Shown here in pieces: positions 24,583 through 35,134 of a stretch of 64,000 nt of DNA; within the stretch, counting starts at the first letter, position 1, and each line of letters opens with the position of its first letter. The stretch is from NCBI GenBank assembly GCA_027922465.2, contig BQMF02000624.1, positions 1 to 64,000 of the forward strand, in the 5' to 3' direction. The notes under the pieces were generated by a model. The model was given only the letters and a program-made list of their open reading frames with translations, made no database searches and was not told the DNA's origin. The DNA is from Turritopsis dohrnii (taxonomy: Eukaryota > Cnidaria > Hydrozoa > Anthoathecata > Oceaniidae). The position numbers and the translations under genes were made by a program.

Positions 24583-26402
24583 ATGGTATTTGCTTCTAGA
24601 TTTGTTGCCAAAGATGAGATATCAGGTACCAGTCAAATGAAGTCTAGTGCTCAAAGAGCTGTGCGAACGAAAGTTGTGGAACAGTATCCAGCAATTGAAC
24701 CTTATATTGACCAAATATTGCCAAAAAAAGAAAGTATTGTACTTGTTAAATGGTAAAATCTCCATCATTGTTTACTCAAGTTTGTAGTTTTATTCTTAAT
24801 TCATTATTTGAAGGTCATCATTATCAGCATAGTTTATAGGTAATGGTTTTCATGGATTTCTCTTGAGTGGTTTTTGAAACACACTTGATAGAGTTTCCTT
24901 GACATCAGAAAATTGCTGTGGTTATAAATTTTTAATCCATGAAATAATATCTGAGAACTTGATTGTTGCTATGTGAAAAAAACTATAGTCCTTTTTATTA
25001 ATTACTTTACACCTATCTTGTTTATAAGAGATTATGAAAAAAAAGATAAACGTGATCTCGTGTTTCAAAATTTTTGATCACTTTCCCAAAGCACTGAACT
25101 TTGGTCAACGTCATTTTAATAATATTACCCTGTAAACCGTTTGACTCCAAACTTATTGCTTATTTTTAAGATAATAACTCAGCTGAGTCTCGTTGATCGT
25201 TCATGACGTCACAACACATCAACTCCTTGATATTTTCGAAGTGACGTTTCACTTTAGCTTTCAGTATTTTAAATCGAAAAACAACACAGCGATGCTTAAT
25301 CAAGATATTCTTGTTTTTCAGTAAAGATCATATCGAAATTTTAGCTGTCAAATCACACCTCGTGTTTTTCCGTCAACGCGATGGTCCCTGGATACCAACA
25401 CTAAGACTTTTACATAAATGTGAGATTTTCATGACGTATTTTTACATAAAGAGATGACTTCCGAACTAATTTTTCCTCACTATCTTTACTTTTAGACCCA
25501 TTTCTGTTACCACACGAACAAGTGGATAAAGGTGCCATAAAGTTTGTATTGAGTGGTGCTAATATTATGTGCCCTGGGTTGACGTCACCTGGAGCAAAAA
25601 TGAATCCAGTGGAAAAAGACGCCATAGTTGTATCTTTTTATTTCTCTCAAAGAGAACCATCTAAGAAACACTTTCTTTGAAGTAATAATTCTATAAAATA
25701 CTGTCAAATAGTAGTAGTGTGTGTCAGAGGAATATTTGAGGGTGTGGCAACATGAAGAATCCTCGTCAAAATTCCGTTCAATTCCTGTCTCTTTAAGATT
25801 TATAGCGATAAATTGCTAACTAATGTTAAAACCAGTGAAAAGATGAAAACGAAAGGAATTCGTGATTTAATTTCTTAACATTTACTCAGGCAATAATGGC
25901 GGAAGGAAAGCAGCATGCTGTCAGCATAGGTCAAACGAAAATGAGTACTGCCGAAATGTAAGTTCTTCTCAACGTCTTTTGATTTGTTAAAATACATTCT
26001 TTTCACTTCCAAGCTGGTGATCTAACCGAACTCACTTAATTATAACGCGAAGGAAAGTCTGCAGAAAAAACGTTGCGGGCCGTGGTCGGGCGGTTCAAAA
26101 GATTCAAATTTAGCGTTACGTAATTATTGAACTGTTCCCATGAAATCAATGTACTATAATGTTTATTTATATTTGTATTTATACTATAATTATATATTAT
26201 ACATTATATATTATACATATAGTATAATTGCCAACCTTCAAAATACCGCACATTCTCTACTTTAGCCATCTGACTCATTTGTATATATATATATATATAT
26301 ATGTATATTTTATCAGAAACAGCATCAGGTGTAGTTATAGAAAATATAAAAATACAAAAAAACTACATTTTGAATGTCAAGCTTTCGAGATTATTCTCTT
26401 CG

Positions 26403-26438
<36 letters not shown>

Positions 26439-26579
26439 CATGTAACGGACTTGAATATTATTGTTCTCAATATATTTTATTTTATTTCTTACAGTGCCGA
26501 AATAAACAAAGGTATCGGAGTAGACAATATTCATTACCTTAACGATGGATTATGGGTAATGCAAACCCTAGAGAAATGA
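24583..26579 (+). CDS. MCTS1: MCTS1, translation re-initiation and ribosome recycling factor
   Basis: Five coding exons: 24583-24752, 25322-25419, 25496-25629, 25890-25957, 26495-26579. They sum to 555 nt (184 aa), against 181 aa in vertebrates. Residues 1-90 form the DUF1947-type N-terminal domain ([40 protein letters not shown]). The rest is the PUA domain ([74 protein letters not shown]). The known partner is DENR; the heterodimer binds the 40S subunit, ejects tRNA and promotes re-initiation after short upstream ORFs. The start is less certain than the rest: the ATG at 24583 follows an acceptor at 24568, but a second acceptor at 24599 would join an unseen upstream exon carrying the more usual N-terminus. 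Confidence 0.95.
26281..26436. repeat. (TA)n microsatellites in the last MCTS1 intron
   Basis: Two TA/AT dinucleotide runs (about 26281-26302 and 26405-26435) in an AT-rich intron. The frames that cross them are low-complexity artefacts. Confidence 0.85.
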
Positions 26580-28640
26580 ATAAATTGTATGCAGGATTTA
26601 TAACGTTTCAATTTATTAATATTTTTAATTAGATCTCATTTGTAAAATAATTTACATAAATTAACGTAGTCGTGTTTTGCTGCGAGTTTCTCGTGGAGTA
26701 TTTAAGTAGTTCCATAGAGCGTTTTCATTGGATGTCCTCTTTTCCGGGAAATACTGAAGTATTTCCACGTGTTTATTTTCCGCCCGTTTTTGTTTTTTGG
26801 GTTTTTTTCTTAAACTCACAAGAGACGATATTCTACTTCTATCAAGCGAAAAAACGATGTTCTGAAGCCAAACCAAATTATTTTTCATAATTTATTTTTT
26901 CAACCATTATTTTTGGTATCATTACATCATAATGCAACCCACCTTATACAAACAGTTTAAGATGACGTAAGCATTAGATACTTTGAAATCGCTTAGTGAT
27001 CTTCATTAAAAATTCTGTTAATTGAAAAACAATAGAAATCGCATGTTCATTCGAATTAAGACTCGATTGCTATACGGGTTCGACTAAAAGATTCGGTACA
27101 TTTGATGGGTTTTTACTGGCTGTTTGAATGTCTACTAATGGCGTTGATCGAATTTATTTATGTTCTGCTAGGTGTCTTTGAAATATACTTCGACAGAAAA
27201 TGACATGGCTTGTGACATATTTACATTTACAAATAAACAGATTGTTTACATGATGCATATCGTTAGAAGTCGTCAAAATGCCGCGCTGAGTCTTTTTGGT
27301 TTTGTAAGGTGAAGTATATCGGGTTAAATCGGAACCTATCAATTTAATAATCGGAAGATTGTACATATCGGAGAGTTATTTGAACACTCTTGATGTGTCT
27401 TGTTAATTTCTTTGCGCACGCTTAACTGAAAATTTAATCCTTTGCTGATTTTTAATTCGATAGTATTCGGTAACATGCATGGTTTTGATTGTAATAAGAT
27501 TGTCATGTTTGTTACATTAAACAAACGGCTATGGGGAAGCTTGGTAGCTGTCGATAATAAAAAGCGTAGTTGTGTGGTTCACCACATTAAGATACTAGAA
27601 AAGTCTTTCTTTCTTTTGCTTCTGAAGAAGATTGCTTCAAATTCTGAATTCAGTATTTACGTAAGCATCTGGTTGTTGTCTGTTTAACGTGTTGGGCGAG
27701 AAGAAAAAAAATTTTTGTAAATTTTTTTCACACTGATTTATGGTTTCAACCCTCGTACCCAGATCGTGAAATTTGGCCGGATGTTGGTATATCATCTCAT
27801 ATTACCATCAGTTTTATTTTCTTATAAATGAACACATTGACAGAAACAGAAACATGCATACATCTAAGAATTTATTTACATGTAAGAAACAGCGATGTGT
27901 TATCCTGTTTACTTGAAAGGATTGTTGAGACGTCATTGCGAGGGTATTTGTTTACAAAATGGAGAGCAAAATTTTATGGGTTGATTTAAGCCGTCATGAA
28001 AAGATCTTGAAGATTTTTTTCAAGTACCTTTTTCTTTTGTTTGTCATCAAGCAAGGAATGAACAGACATCTCTGTTTTCTACCGGCTTCTATACATTTTT
28101 ACTTTTTGTTCGCTTTTGTTTTGTTCAAAAGCTTTTATCGAGCTGGGATAATAGGACTTCGTTTTTACCGTTTTATTATAGATATGTTTAAAAAACTGCT
28201 ATCGCCATTTACATACGGATGCTGTTTTTCCTCTTACTTCTAACGAAAGGAATACAGACAGGTTAAGGAATATAAGTCTTTTCAATATCTTAAAAGATTG
28301 ATCGCCCCGGACCTAAAAGAACAGCCCGGGCGTTAATCGGTCGATAAATAAGAACTGTCGAAGCCTAGAAGAGTTGATTATTTGTCCGGATATAGAAATC
28401 TTTTATCGAAAATCTATGAAATTTCAAAAATTCAAATCCTGGAAATCATGTTTCCAAATCAGTGTACACATGAATCAGGCATATCAATATCAGAACTAAC
28501 TTATGTGTTTATATATTTTTTTTTCTTCGTAGATATTAGACAGTGCAAAACAGATAGCAAGCTGAGCCAAATATTGTGTGAATTTTAAACTCAAAAGAAT
28601 TTTAATACCTTGTCAAAATGATTTTCAATGTTTTTGTGAA
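26580..28640. other. Intergenic stretch downstream of MCTS1
   Basis: No conserved gene is seen. A plus-strand frame at 27959-28243 begins with an ATG (MESKILWVDLSRHEKILKIF) and is hydrophobic and Phe-rich. It could be an upstream exon of the hypothetical gene at 28644, with a donor-like GTACCT near 28025, but I cannot support it further. Confidence 0.4.
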
Positions 28641-28643
28641 GGA

Positions 28644-29327
28644 ATGACGCCACAATCGACTGTCTCATACAAACACGTGATCAAACTACGAGCTAGCGAA
28701 TTTTCAGCCAAGGTAAAAGCATCGAACTTGATTGAAGAAAATATTCTGAAGCAAAAGCTAAATTCATATAATCGACAGGTACAAACGTTTTCACAGATGA
28801 TCGACCGCGAAAGCAAACGATTCCAGGAAGAATTACAAGGAAATAAAAAGTTTATCGCTCGACAGAAACACCAGAAAATGGATTACACAGAAGAAGAAAA
28901 AATAGATTTTGATCAAGAAAAAATATCTAAAGCTCCAAAGAAAATCCATCACAGATACGACAGAAAAAAAACACGGAAAAAAAGATTGCCGTCATTATTA
29001 CATGCGTCAGATAGCAGTGACGGCGATCTCAAAACGCATGACAATAATAGCATTAATGACTATTATAATGGTAATATATTTAAAGACTTACGCGATCATA
29101 GGCGATCGCATGGTCGCACGATTCACGCGTTGCCAATTCTGAATTCTGAATCGCAAGTTGACGAAGAAAGGAAAACACAATTTCTTCCGAAGTTGACGTT
29201 AACCCACAGAAAAGAAAATTCGAGGAAGGTGGCAAGTCACGTGACTTCTGTTACGTTACCGCCTATACAAAGCAATGCGCCAAATTTTCTCTCGTCTCAC
29301 AAATCAGATGACAACAGCGATGATTAA
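28644..29327 (+). CDS. Hypothetical charged protein, 227 aa
   Basis: A single open exon starts MTPQSTVSYKHVIKLRASEF and ends at a stop at 29325-29327. I do not recognise the family. Residues about 20-75 (KASNLIEENILKQKLNSYNR...MIDRESKRFQEELQ) look like a coiled coil. The centre is very basic (KKIHHRYDRKKTRKKRLPSL), and the C-terminal half is polar and Ser/Asn-rich, predicted disordered, ending in an acidic SDDNSDD. No signal peptide or membrane segment is seen. Codon use and composition are less AT-rich than the flanks, which supports real coding. The frame is open for 22 codons upstream of this ATG, so an upstream exon or an earlier start is possible. Confidence 0.55.
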   Translation: MTPQSTVSYKHVIKLRASEFSAKVKASNLIEENILKQKLNSYNRQVQTFSQMIDRESKRFQEELQGNKKFIARQKHQKMDYTEEEKIDFDQEKISKAPKKIHHRYDRKKTRKKRLPSLLHASDSSDGDLKTHDNNSINDYYNGNIFKDLRDHRRSHGRTIHALPILNSESQVDEERKTQFLPKLTLTHRKENSRKVASHVTSVTLPPIQSNAPNFLSSHKSDDNSDD

Positions 29328-32300
29328 GAAAAGGTTTTAAAATATTGTCAAAACATTCTGCTGGCAGATTATGCAAAATAGTTGAATAAAAAGTAGTGTA
29401 CCTTATTGTAAATAATACACTGCATATTGAGTAAGAATTTCTGTGATATGATATGTTGGTTTTGGATAGATTCATGATTTCGTAAAACGTTCAGTTTTTT
29501 CTTTGCATAGGTAAACATCGTGTGCTTTGTTTGTCCTTCAAGATTTCAACCTTTCAGAAAGGTTAAGCGACGACGATGCTGTTAATATAAATTTGATCGG
29601 TCTTCATGCCCATTTCGTTTCCAGGAATTCTAAATTTCTAACCATACGTGTAGAAGCCACTCTCAAATCATTGAAACGAGACATAGACGTTTGTAACCAA
29701 CTTAATGTTAGTTAAAATTCGAAACCTTACCTCTTCAGTTTACATGGGCGAGTTGTACGAATCTTTAATGCCTCACGTATTGTGAAAAATCAAAGAAATC
29801 AGAAGAAATGCGAACTATACATCTGAGACTTTGTTAAAGCATAAAACTACTTAGAAAACTGCTTTTATGAAACTGCCTTACTGACACCTAAAAATATACG
29901 GCAAGAAGAATATCTTTTCATTCATTTCTGAATGTTTCATGGTTGAGAACAACAAACGTAAAATCTTGAAGATTGGTTGGTTGATACTTAAATTTTGTAA
30001 CTGCCTTTGTCAAGATTTAAGAAAAAAGAAATCCGACCCGATTCGGGCCGTTTGCTTTGTTTATCATGAATTTCGTTTCGAATTCTTTCCTAAGCTACTT
30101 TTGAATAATGCATAGCCCGAAAGTTTGAAATAATTTTTTATAGAAAAATCATTTGGGAAATGTAAATATGTCTGGTGCTAACTGTGTTATCTTTGTGTGA
30201 AAGAATATCCCTTTTTCGTGTACTGACTGGAGGGGAAAATTGTGAGAATCATTATCGAGGTCATGTTGTTGAGAAAAGCTTTCAAAATCGATTGAAAAAA
30301 GAAGTCTACTGTATTATTTCGAGGAACATTTGACGAGAAAACAACACGACCACTTAGTGTCTTACTTAGAGTACCTGGTGTCTTACCTACCATAAATCTA
30401 CCTGTAAAATCCAACCCTAGCTAATCATTTCCACAGAAAGCGACTGCAAGTATACAGAGAAGGGAAGCATTTACACCACCAAATCATTCTCTGAGTACAA
30501 ATAAGGATTTATGTTGACTAAAAGTTGCTTCTGGATTATGTGAATAAAGATCTCCAGCTATGAAATAGCAGTGTACAACTGGTTATTACCACAAGATCAT
30601 TGAACTTATGTGATGCCTCAATGAAAAAGTCTGCTACTGCAAAAGTTGGAATATATGCGAAGGACTGACAACTCATAAATTAGAATTTCTGTTACTGAAA
30701 TAAAACAAAGAGATTTAGTCCCAGGGCTTCCATCTGTAACGATTGGGTCTTTTGCTTGCCGGCATGTTACTAGTTGTCGACTTACCGTCAGGGATACGTA
30801 TGGCATTGCTCTAACTTCCCCGAAAACCAGTGCGCAATCAGTTGATGGCTTTTAATGGGCTGATGCGCTGCATAGAGATGTGACGTGTTTGGAACTCAAA
30901 CACAGTCATTGTTTTGTTGTTTTTGTTGTTGTTTTTTTTTAAATTTATTTTATCGTGGCCGGTGGGGACTGGCAGTGTAATCCACTGATGTGGGTTTCCA
31001 CCAGGAATGTATACCTCAGATTTTAAGGCAGAAAACTTGCACATGCTAGACTGATAGATGATTGTGATTTTATTTATGTAATTTGAGGCACTTTTTCATT
31101 ACATCACATCATGCACATATGTATCTCATATATACCTTTTCGTTGCATACATTATTATTCTATATTTTTATATCGCATTAGCATTCTACAGTGACGGAAT
31201 TTGAACCACTACTAACTGTCATTACAAGACCACCGTCTTACCAAGTGTGTTCATGCTTGTGCTCATATACCACCTTGCGCTGTTGAATGCGGATTTTTCA
31301 TTAGGTAGGTTCTTAAAATTAACAAGCCTATTACACGAAAAAATTGTTCAAACTTTTTCAAAACTGTTCAACTCAATAGTTACCTCAGAGATTTAAAATT
31401 TATTCTTGTATCAAAAGAAACATCATTACTTTACACGCTTATTTCAAGTGTTGATGTGAAGTTTCTAATGACTTTGTAGGGACAAATTCATGAACAACTC
31501 TACCAAGTTGTATACAAATCCCCACAAATTTGTAGAAAAATAGTTTTGCACAACAAAACATGATTTTTCCGAATCTCGCTAATGTCCAGTTAACTCAAGC
31601 ATGTTCGTCGCCATACCCGACGATACAGCTGTCCCTGGTTTAAACGTGATATTTTGTTTATAATATTTTCCTGAAAATATTTTGGCAAGCTATCCTTGTA
31701 TGCTCATCTGACAAATCATTAACATACTTACATGATTAAAACGGTGAGAACACTTATATATAAAAGTGTTTGAACAAATGATCTCTCACTGACCCAGACA
31801 CATTTCACAAGGTTTACACCGTAAAGTCTGATGGCAACGAGTTGTCAGACAAACATATCGGCTAGTTCTTATGTAATAATATGATATAAGATATGGACAA
31901 TTACCCATAATGATTTGGAGCTAAACAATGCTAATAGTATTCAGGCATTAGGTTGTAAAAATGCATCAAAACGAACTGAGGCTGGATGTAAACGTAAACT
32001 AGGTATTGGTCCAAAAAGGCAATAAAATTCAATTGTTGGCGTATTTATTAGAGAACTAAGTGGTTCAATACACGAAGTAATAGTATTTATTAATCCCAAT
32101 TGCTTGTGTTTATATGTTTGTATTCAAATAATAGGTTTTTGTGTATTCACTTTGATAACATGACACAGTCGTTAATTGCAAAATGGGATTGGTTAAAATT
32201 ATCATGTGATCCATTTAATGCACAATGAAAATAGCCGTTTTCAAATTGTATGAAAAAATTGAATAAAGAATTATAAGAGACTTCTTCATCAGGGAACTTT

Positions 32301-33300
32301 TTGAATGCTTCTGCAGATAAAAAAAAAGCATGAAGGCTGACTTGTTTATCGTGATTTAACAACTGCCTCTTTACGCAATTAAAGCATACAAATTTCACAA
32401 TGTAGTTCTTGTAAGATTTGTTAAGATCGTTGATGTCAGCTACTACCTTCCCTAATATATGAGCGTCTCCTCCAGGCAGTGCTATTAGAGACCTTACGGA
32501 AGTACAACGGCAACGAAGACGACAACGTACGAGTTATTCATCTTCAATGAACCACAAAGCAGCAGAAATTGTACACTTGCGTTAAGAAGTTTGTTTATAA
32601 TGTTTATGAAGCTTGTTTCTTGAACTTAGAGAGACAGAATCATGAAGGAACCAAGGAAAATTTATCCGAAGTACCGCTATTCTGCATGTCTTTGTTTTCA
32701 GTACGTCTTCAAAATATTACTTTTCACGTGTGTGTAGAACGTGCAAATCTGATAATGATTATTAGTATAATTAAAAACATTTCCCAATAGTATAGTGTAA
32801 AATAGACTTCCAAAAGCAAATCTATGAACAGTGAATCTTTTTGTTTTCCTCACGTCGTCGTCCACACACGTTGCCCGTCGCGCACACGATAAATTTACCG
32901 GACCTTTTGGGACGACTTCATAAAAAAAAAGAACACAGAACATGGTGGTCAAAGTTGTGGTGGCTAGTTCTAAAAACATTTAAGTTATACGTTTCTATCT
33001 TTCTTTTGGGCTGGAAAATTTATTTTAAACTTACCACATTTAGTATTTTAACTTACCAGTGCTATATACATACTGTTTGGAGGATCGCTAAAATAAAATG
33101 AAAAAGACAATATATAAGCTATATAAGCTTTTTTGTACACACATTTATTGAAGTTAGAATAAAAACTATTCATATTGTATTGACATTGGGACGTATTGAT
33201 TTAACGTATTGATGAACATCTTCAACCAAAAACAAAAAATTCATTCTATTCGACTGATGTTTTCACCATAGAAGAGTTTTAAAATAAAAATTAATCTGAA
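29328..33300. other. Intergenic stretch with one SINE-like head
   Basis: No gene could be supported over about 4 kb. Short frames near 29527-29715 (plus) and 32147-32398 (minus) have moderately protein-like composition but no recognised similarity and no convincing splice partners. A tRNA-like head near 31190-31245 is listed separately. Confidence 0.45.
31020..31246 (-). mobile_element. Probable tRNA-derived SINE, family 2
   Basis: The minus strand carries an A-box-like TGGTAAGACGG (inverse near 31233-31243) followed about 30 bases later by a B-box-like GGTTCAAATTCC (inverse near 31196-31207). An AT-rich tail follows. Head spacing fits RNA polymerase III promoters, but the body is short and AT-rich, so the call is weaker than for family 1. 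Confidence 0.45.
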
Positions 33301-33334
33301 ACACTTCACCAAAAATAGATTTTATTTTAAGTTA

Positions 33335-33865
33335 TAAATTCTGGAAAATTGTTATGCAAAATTCAAATTAAATTTAAAACTGAAATAACTGGGTTATTAT
33401 AATAATTTTTACATTGTTGGATAGGAAATTTAGCCAGCCTTTCAATGATAAAAGAATATAGTGTAAATTCCTTTGGTTCAGTTTGGTCAGTTTGACACCT
33501 TAAATAAGATGTGTTAACACACCTTATTTAAAGTGTCAAGACTATTAAAAAATGCATGCTTCCATTGTTTTACTGTCAGGGGATTTGAAAGTCAAACAGA
33601 AATAACAGTTATCAAGTTATTTGTTATATATTATTTGAATTACTTCAGAGAGCATTTATATATATATATATATATTCATGTTTAATGATGTTGTATTATT
33701 AAATTGTGTTAACTGACAATTAAAACAAATGCTCTGTTGAACCGAAGCCTGCAGACATGCTAAATCTCCTATCCAACCGTGTAAAAATTATTATGATAAT
33801 CCAGTTATTTCAGTTTTAAATGTAGTTTGAATTTTGCATATCAGTTTTTCAGATTTATTCTGTAT
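33335..33865. repeat. Long inverted repeat (fold-back element) with an internal palindrome
   Basis: The left arm (TTATGCAAAATTCAAATTAA ... GGATAGGAAATTTAGC, about 33352-33437) is the imperfect inverse of the right arm (GCTAAATCTCCTATCCAACC ... TTTGAATTTTGCATA, about 33758-33841), and weaker pairing continues outward on both sides. The loop contains a near-perfect palindrome centred near 33514 (TAAATAAGATGTGTTAACAC and its inverse) and a (TA)n run near 33657-33675. It is non-coding and probably a fold-back DNA transposon. Confidence 0.8.
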
Positions 33866-34299
33866 TTTGAAAGAAATCTTATTTCATTGTCTTAAACAGG
33901 CCTCATGAGAACGAAATAAGCAGATATAATCTTGAACTGTATAGAGAGCGTCTAACTATCAGCATTTAACATTTCTACAATATTTTAGTATAATACAGCA
34001 AAGAACACTTTTTCCAACCAGTGACCACCTCAGAATACTTTACCACATTGATACTTGGTATCAATCCTGTGATTAGTTTGTGTACACAATTATGTATATT
34101 TTTTATGTTGCAAATAAATGAACTGGCTTGACTTAATTTTGGAATACAATGATTTTTATTCATTTTTAAATAACTACGAATATAACAATTTAACAATTTA
34201 TGTTATAGAGAGAGCCATTTTACAGCACCATAACAAATTTTTCTAATTTCCAACTGCTTGTTTCATTCAACTCTGCAAAAACCTAACTTGATTGCAGAC

Positions 34300-34390
34300 T
34301 GAAGTAAAAGAGGTCATAACCTTTCGGATTTTGAACCCACTATCTCCACTTTCTAGGTGATTGCTCCACCAGCTGATATAGTGATCCAAT
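34300..34390 (-). mobile_element. tRNA-derived SINE head, family 3
   Basis: On the minus strand an A box TGGTGGAGCAA (inverse at 34361-34371) and a B box GGGTTCAAAATCC (inverse at 34327-34339) are correctly spaced within a tRNA-like segment (ATATCAGCTGGTGGAGCAAT). The anticodon arm does not pair well, so this is not a working tRNA gene. The body beyond the head could not be bounded. Confidence 0.6.
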
Positions 34391-34469
34391 GCTATTTCAC
34401 ATTAGATATAGGGTAAGCAGAATCGCTCTAATTGCACCTGAAGTCTTCAAAACAGTGAGCGTTCATGGA

Positions 34470-34765
34470 ATGTATGCATTCATTCATTCATACTTTATTT
34501 GTTTACATAAGTTAAATTTACAGTTAAAAGCTGATGTGGACCTACAAATTAAAATTCAAAACAATAGACATCATAAAAATCATAAAAAGGTTCAAACAAC
34601 ATCGAAAAAATATACTAAACTTAAGATAAGAGATTTGGCAAATTTGGAGCAGAACACAGCAAGGAAAAATTTGACCTATGTGAGTGCTCAGGGTGTGTGT
34701 TATAAACGCTCGCCATTTCTCAAACCAAGTAAAAACAAAATTATTAAAATTTTAAAATTGTAAAA
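34470..34765 (-). repeat. LINE 3'-end fragment related to the 8-kb LINE
   Basis: The segment GATGTGGACCTACAAATTAA at 34532 is shared with 7990, just inside the tail of the LINE at 7909-9060. An ATTC-rich simple tract (34480-34492) precedes it at the position of the (TTA)n tail. It is most likely a short 3' fragment of the same or a related LINE family. Confidence 0.55.
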
Positions 34766-35134
34766 AGCTTTTCGGCTTACGCCATCTTCAGTTACATTGA
34801 GTGAGTGCTCAGGCTTTGGTGTAAGATGGTATCAGAATTTTGCAGAGGTAAAATGTGAAACAAAGAGTAATAGATATAGATGGAGCTCAATTATACCATC
34901 CAACTTGTTAAATTTGAGATGATTGTAACGGTTCATACATTGGGAAGAAGCCTATCTCCCACTGGCAAAGATTCTTGCTTGAGTTGTATACAGAGCTTCT
35001 AACATATTAATGATATATATTGTGTGACTTGTGATAATATATTTTGTTAACTTTTTTTAGAAATAAAGAAAATAAATGACTTTTAACAAAAAACATTTAG
35101 AAAAGCCTGTATCTGTTTTGTAAACCAGTTGGTG

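Noticed and set aside
26228..26542. Plus-strand frame of 104 codons across the (TA)n runs
   Set aside because: The YIYIYI stretch is a translation of the microsatellite; the real MCTS1 exon 5 is in another frame.
27959..28243. Plus-strand hydrophobic frame of 94 codons
   Set aside because: Phe-rich translation of AT-rich DNA, no family similarity and no firm splice partner.
32470..32900. Pair of ACGGCAACGAAGACGACAAC-like and CGTCGTCGTCC-like segments as a transposon
   Set aside because: Arms do not pair well enough and no target duplication was found.
32698..33101. Overlapping frames of 86-93 codons on both strands
   Set aside because: No consistent coding signal, and the two strands compete without either showing domain similarity.
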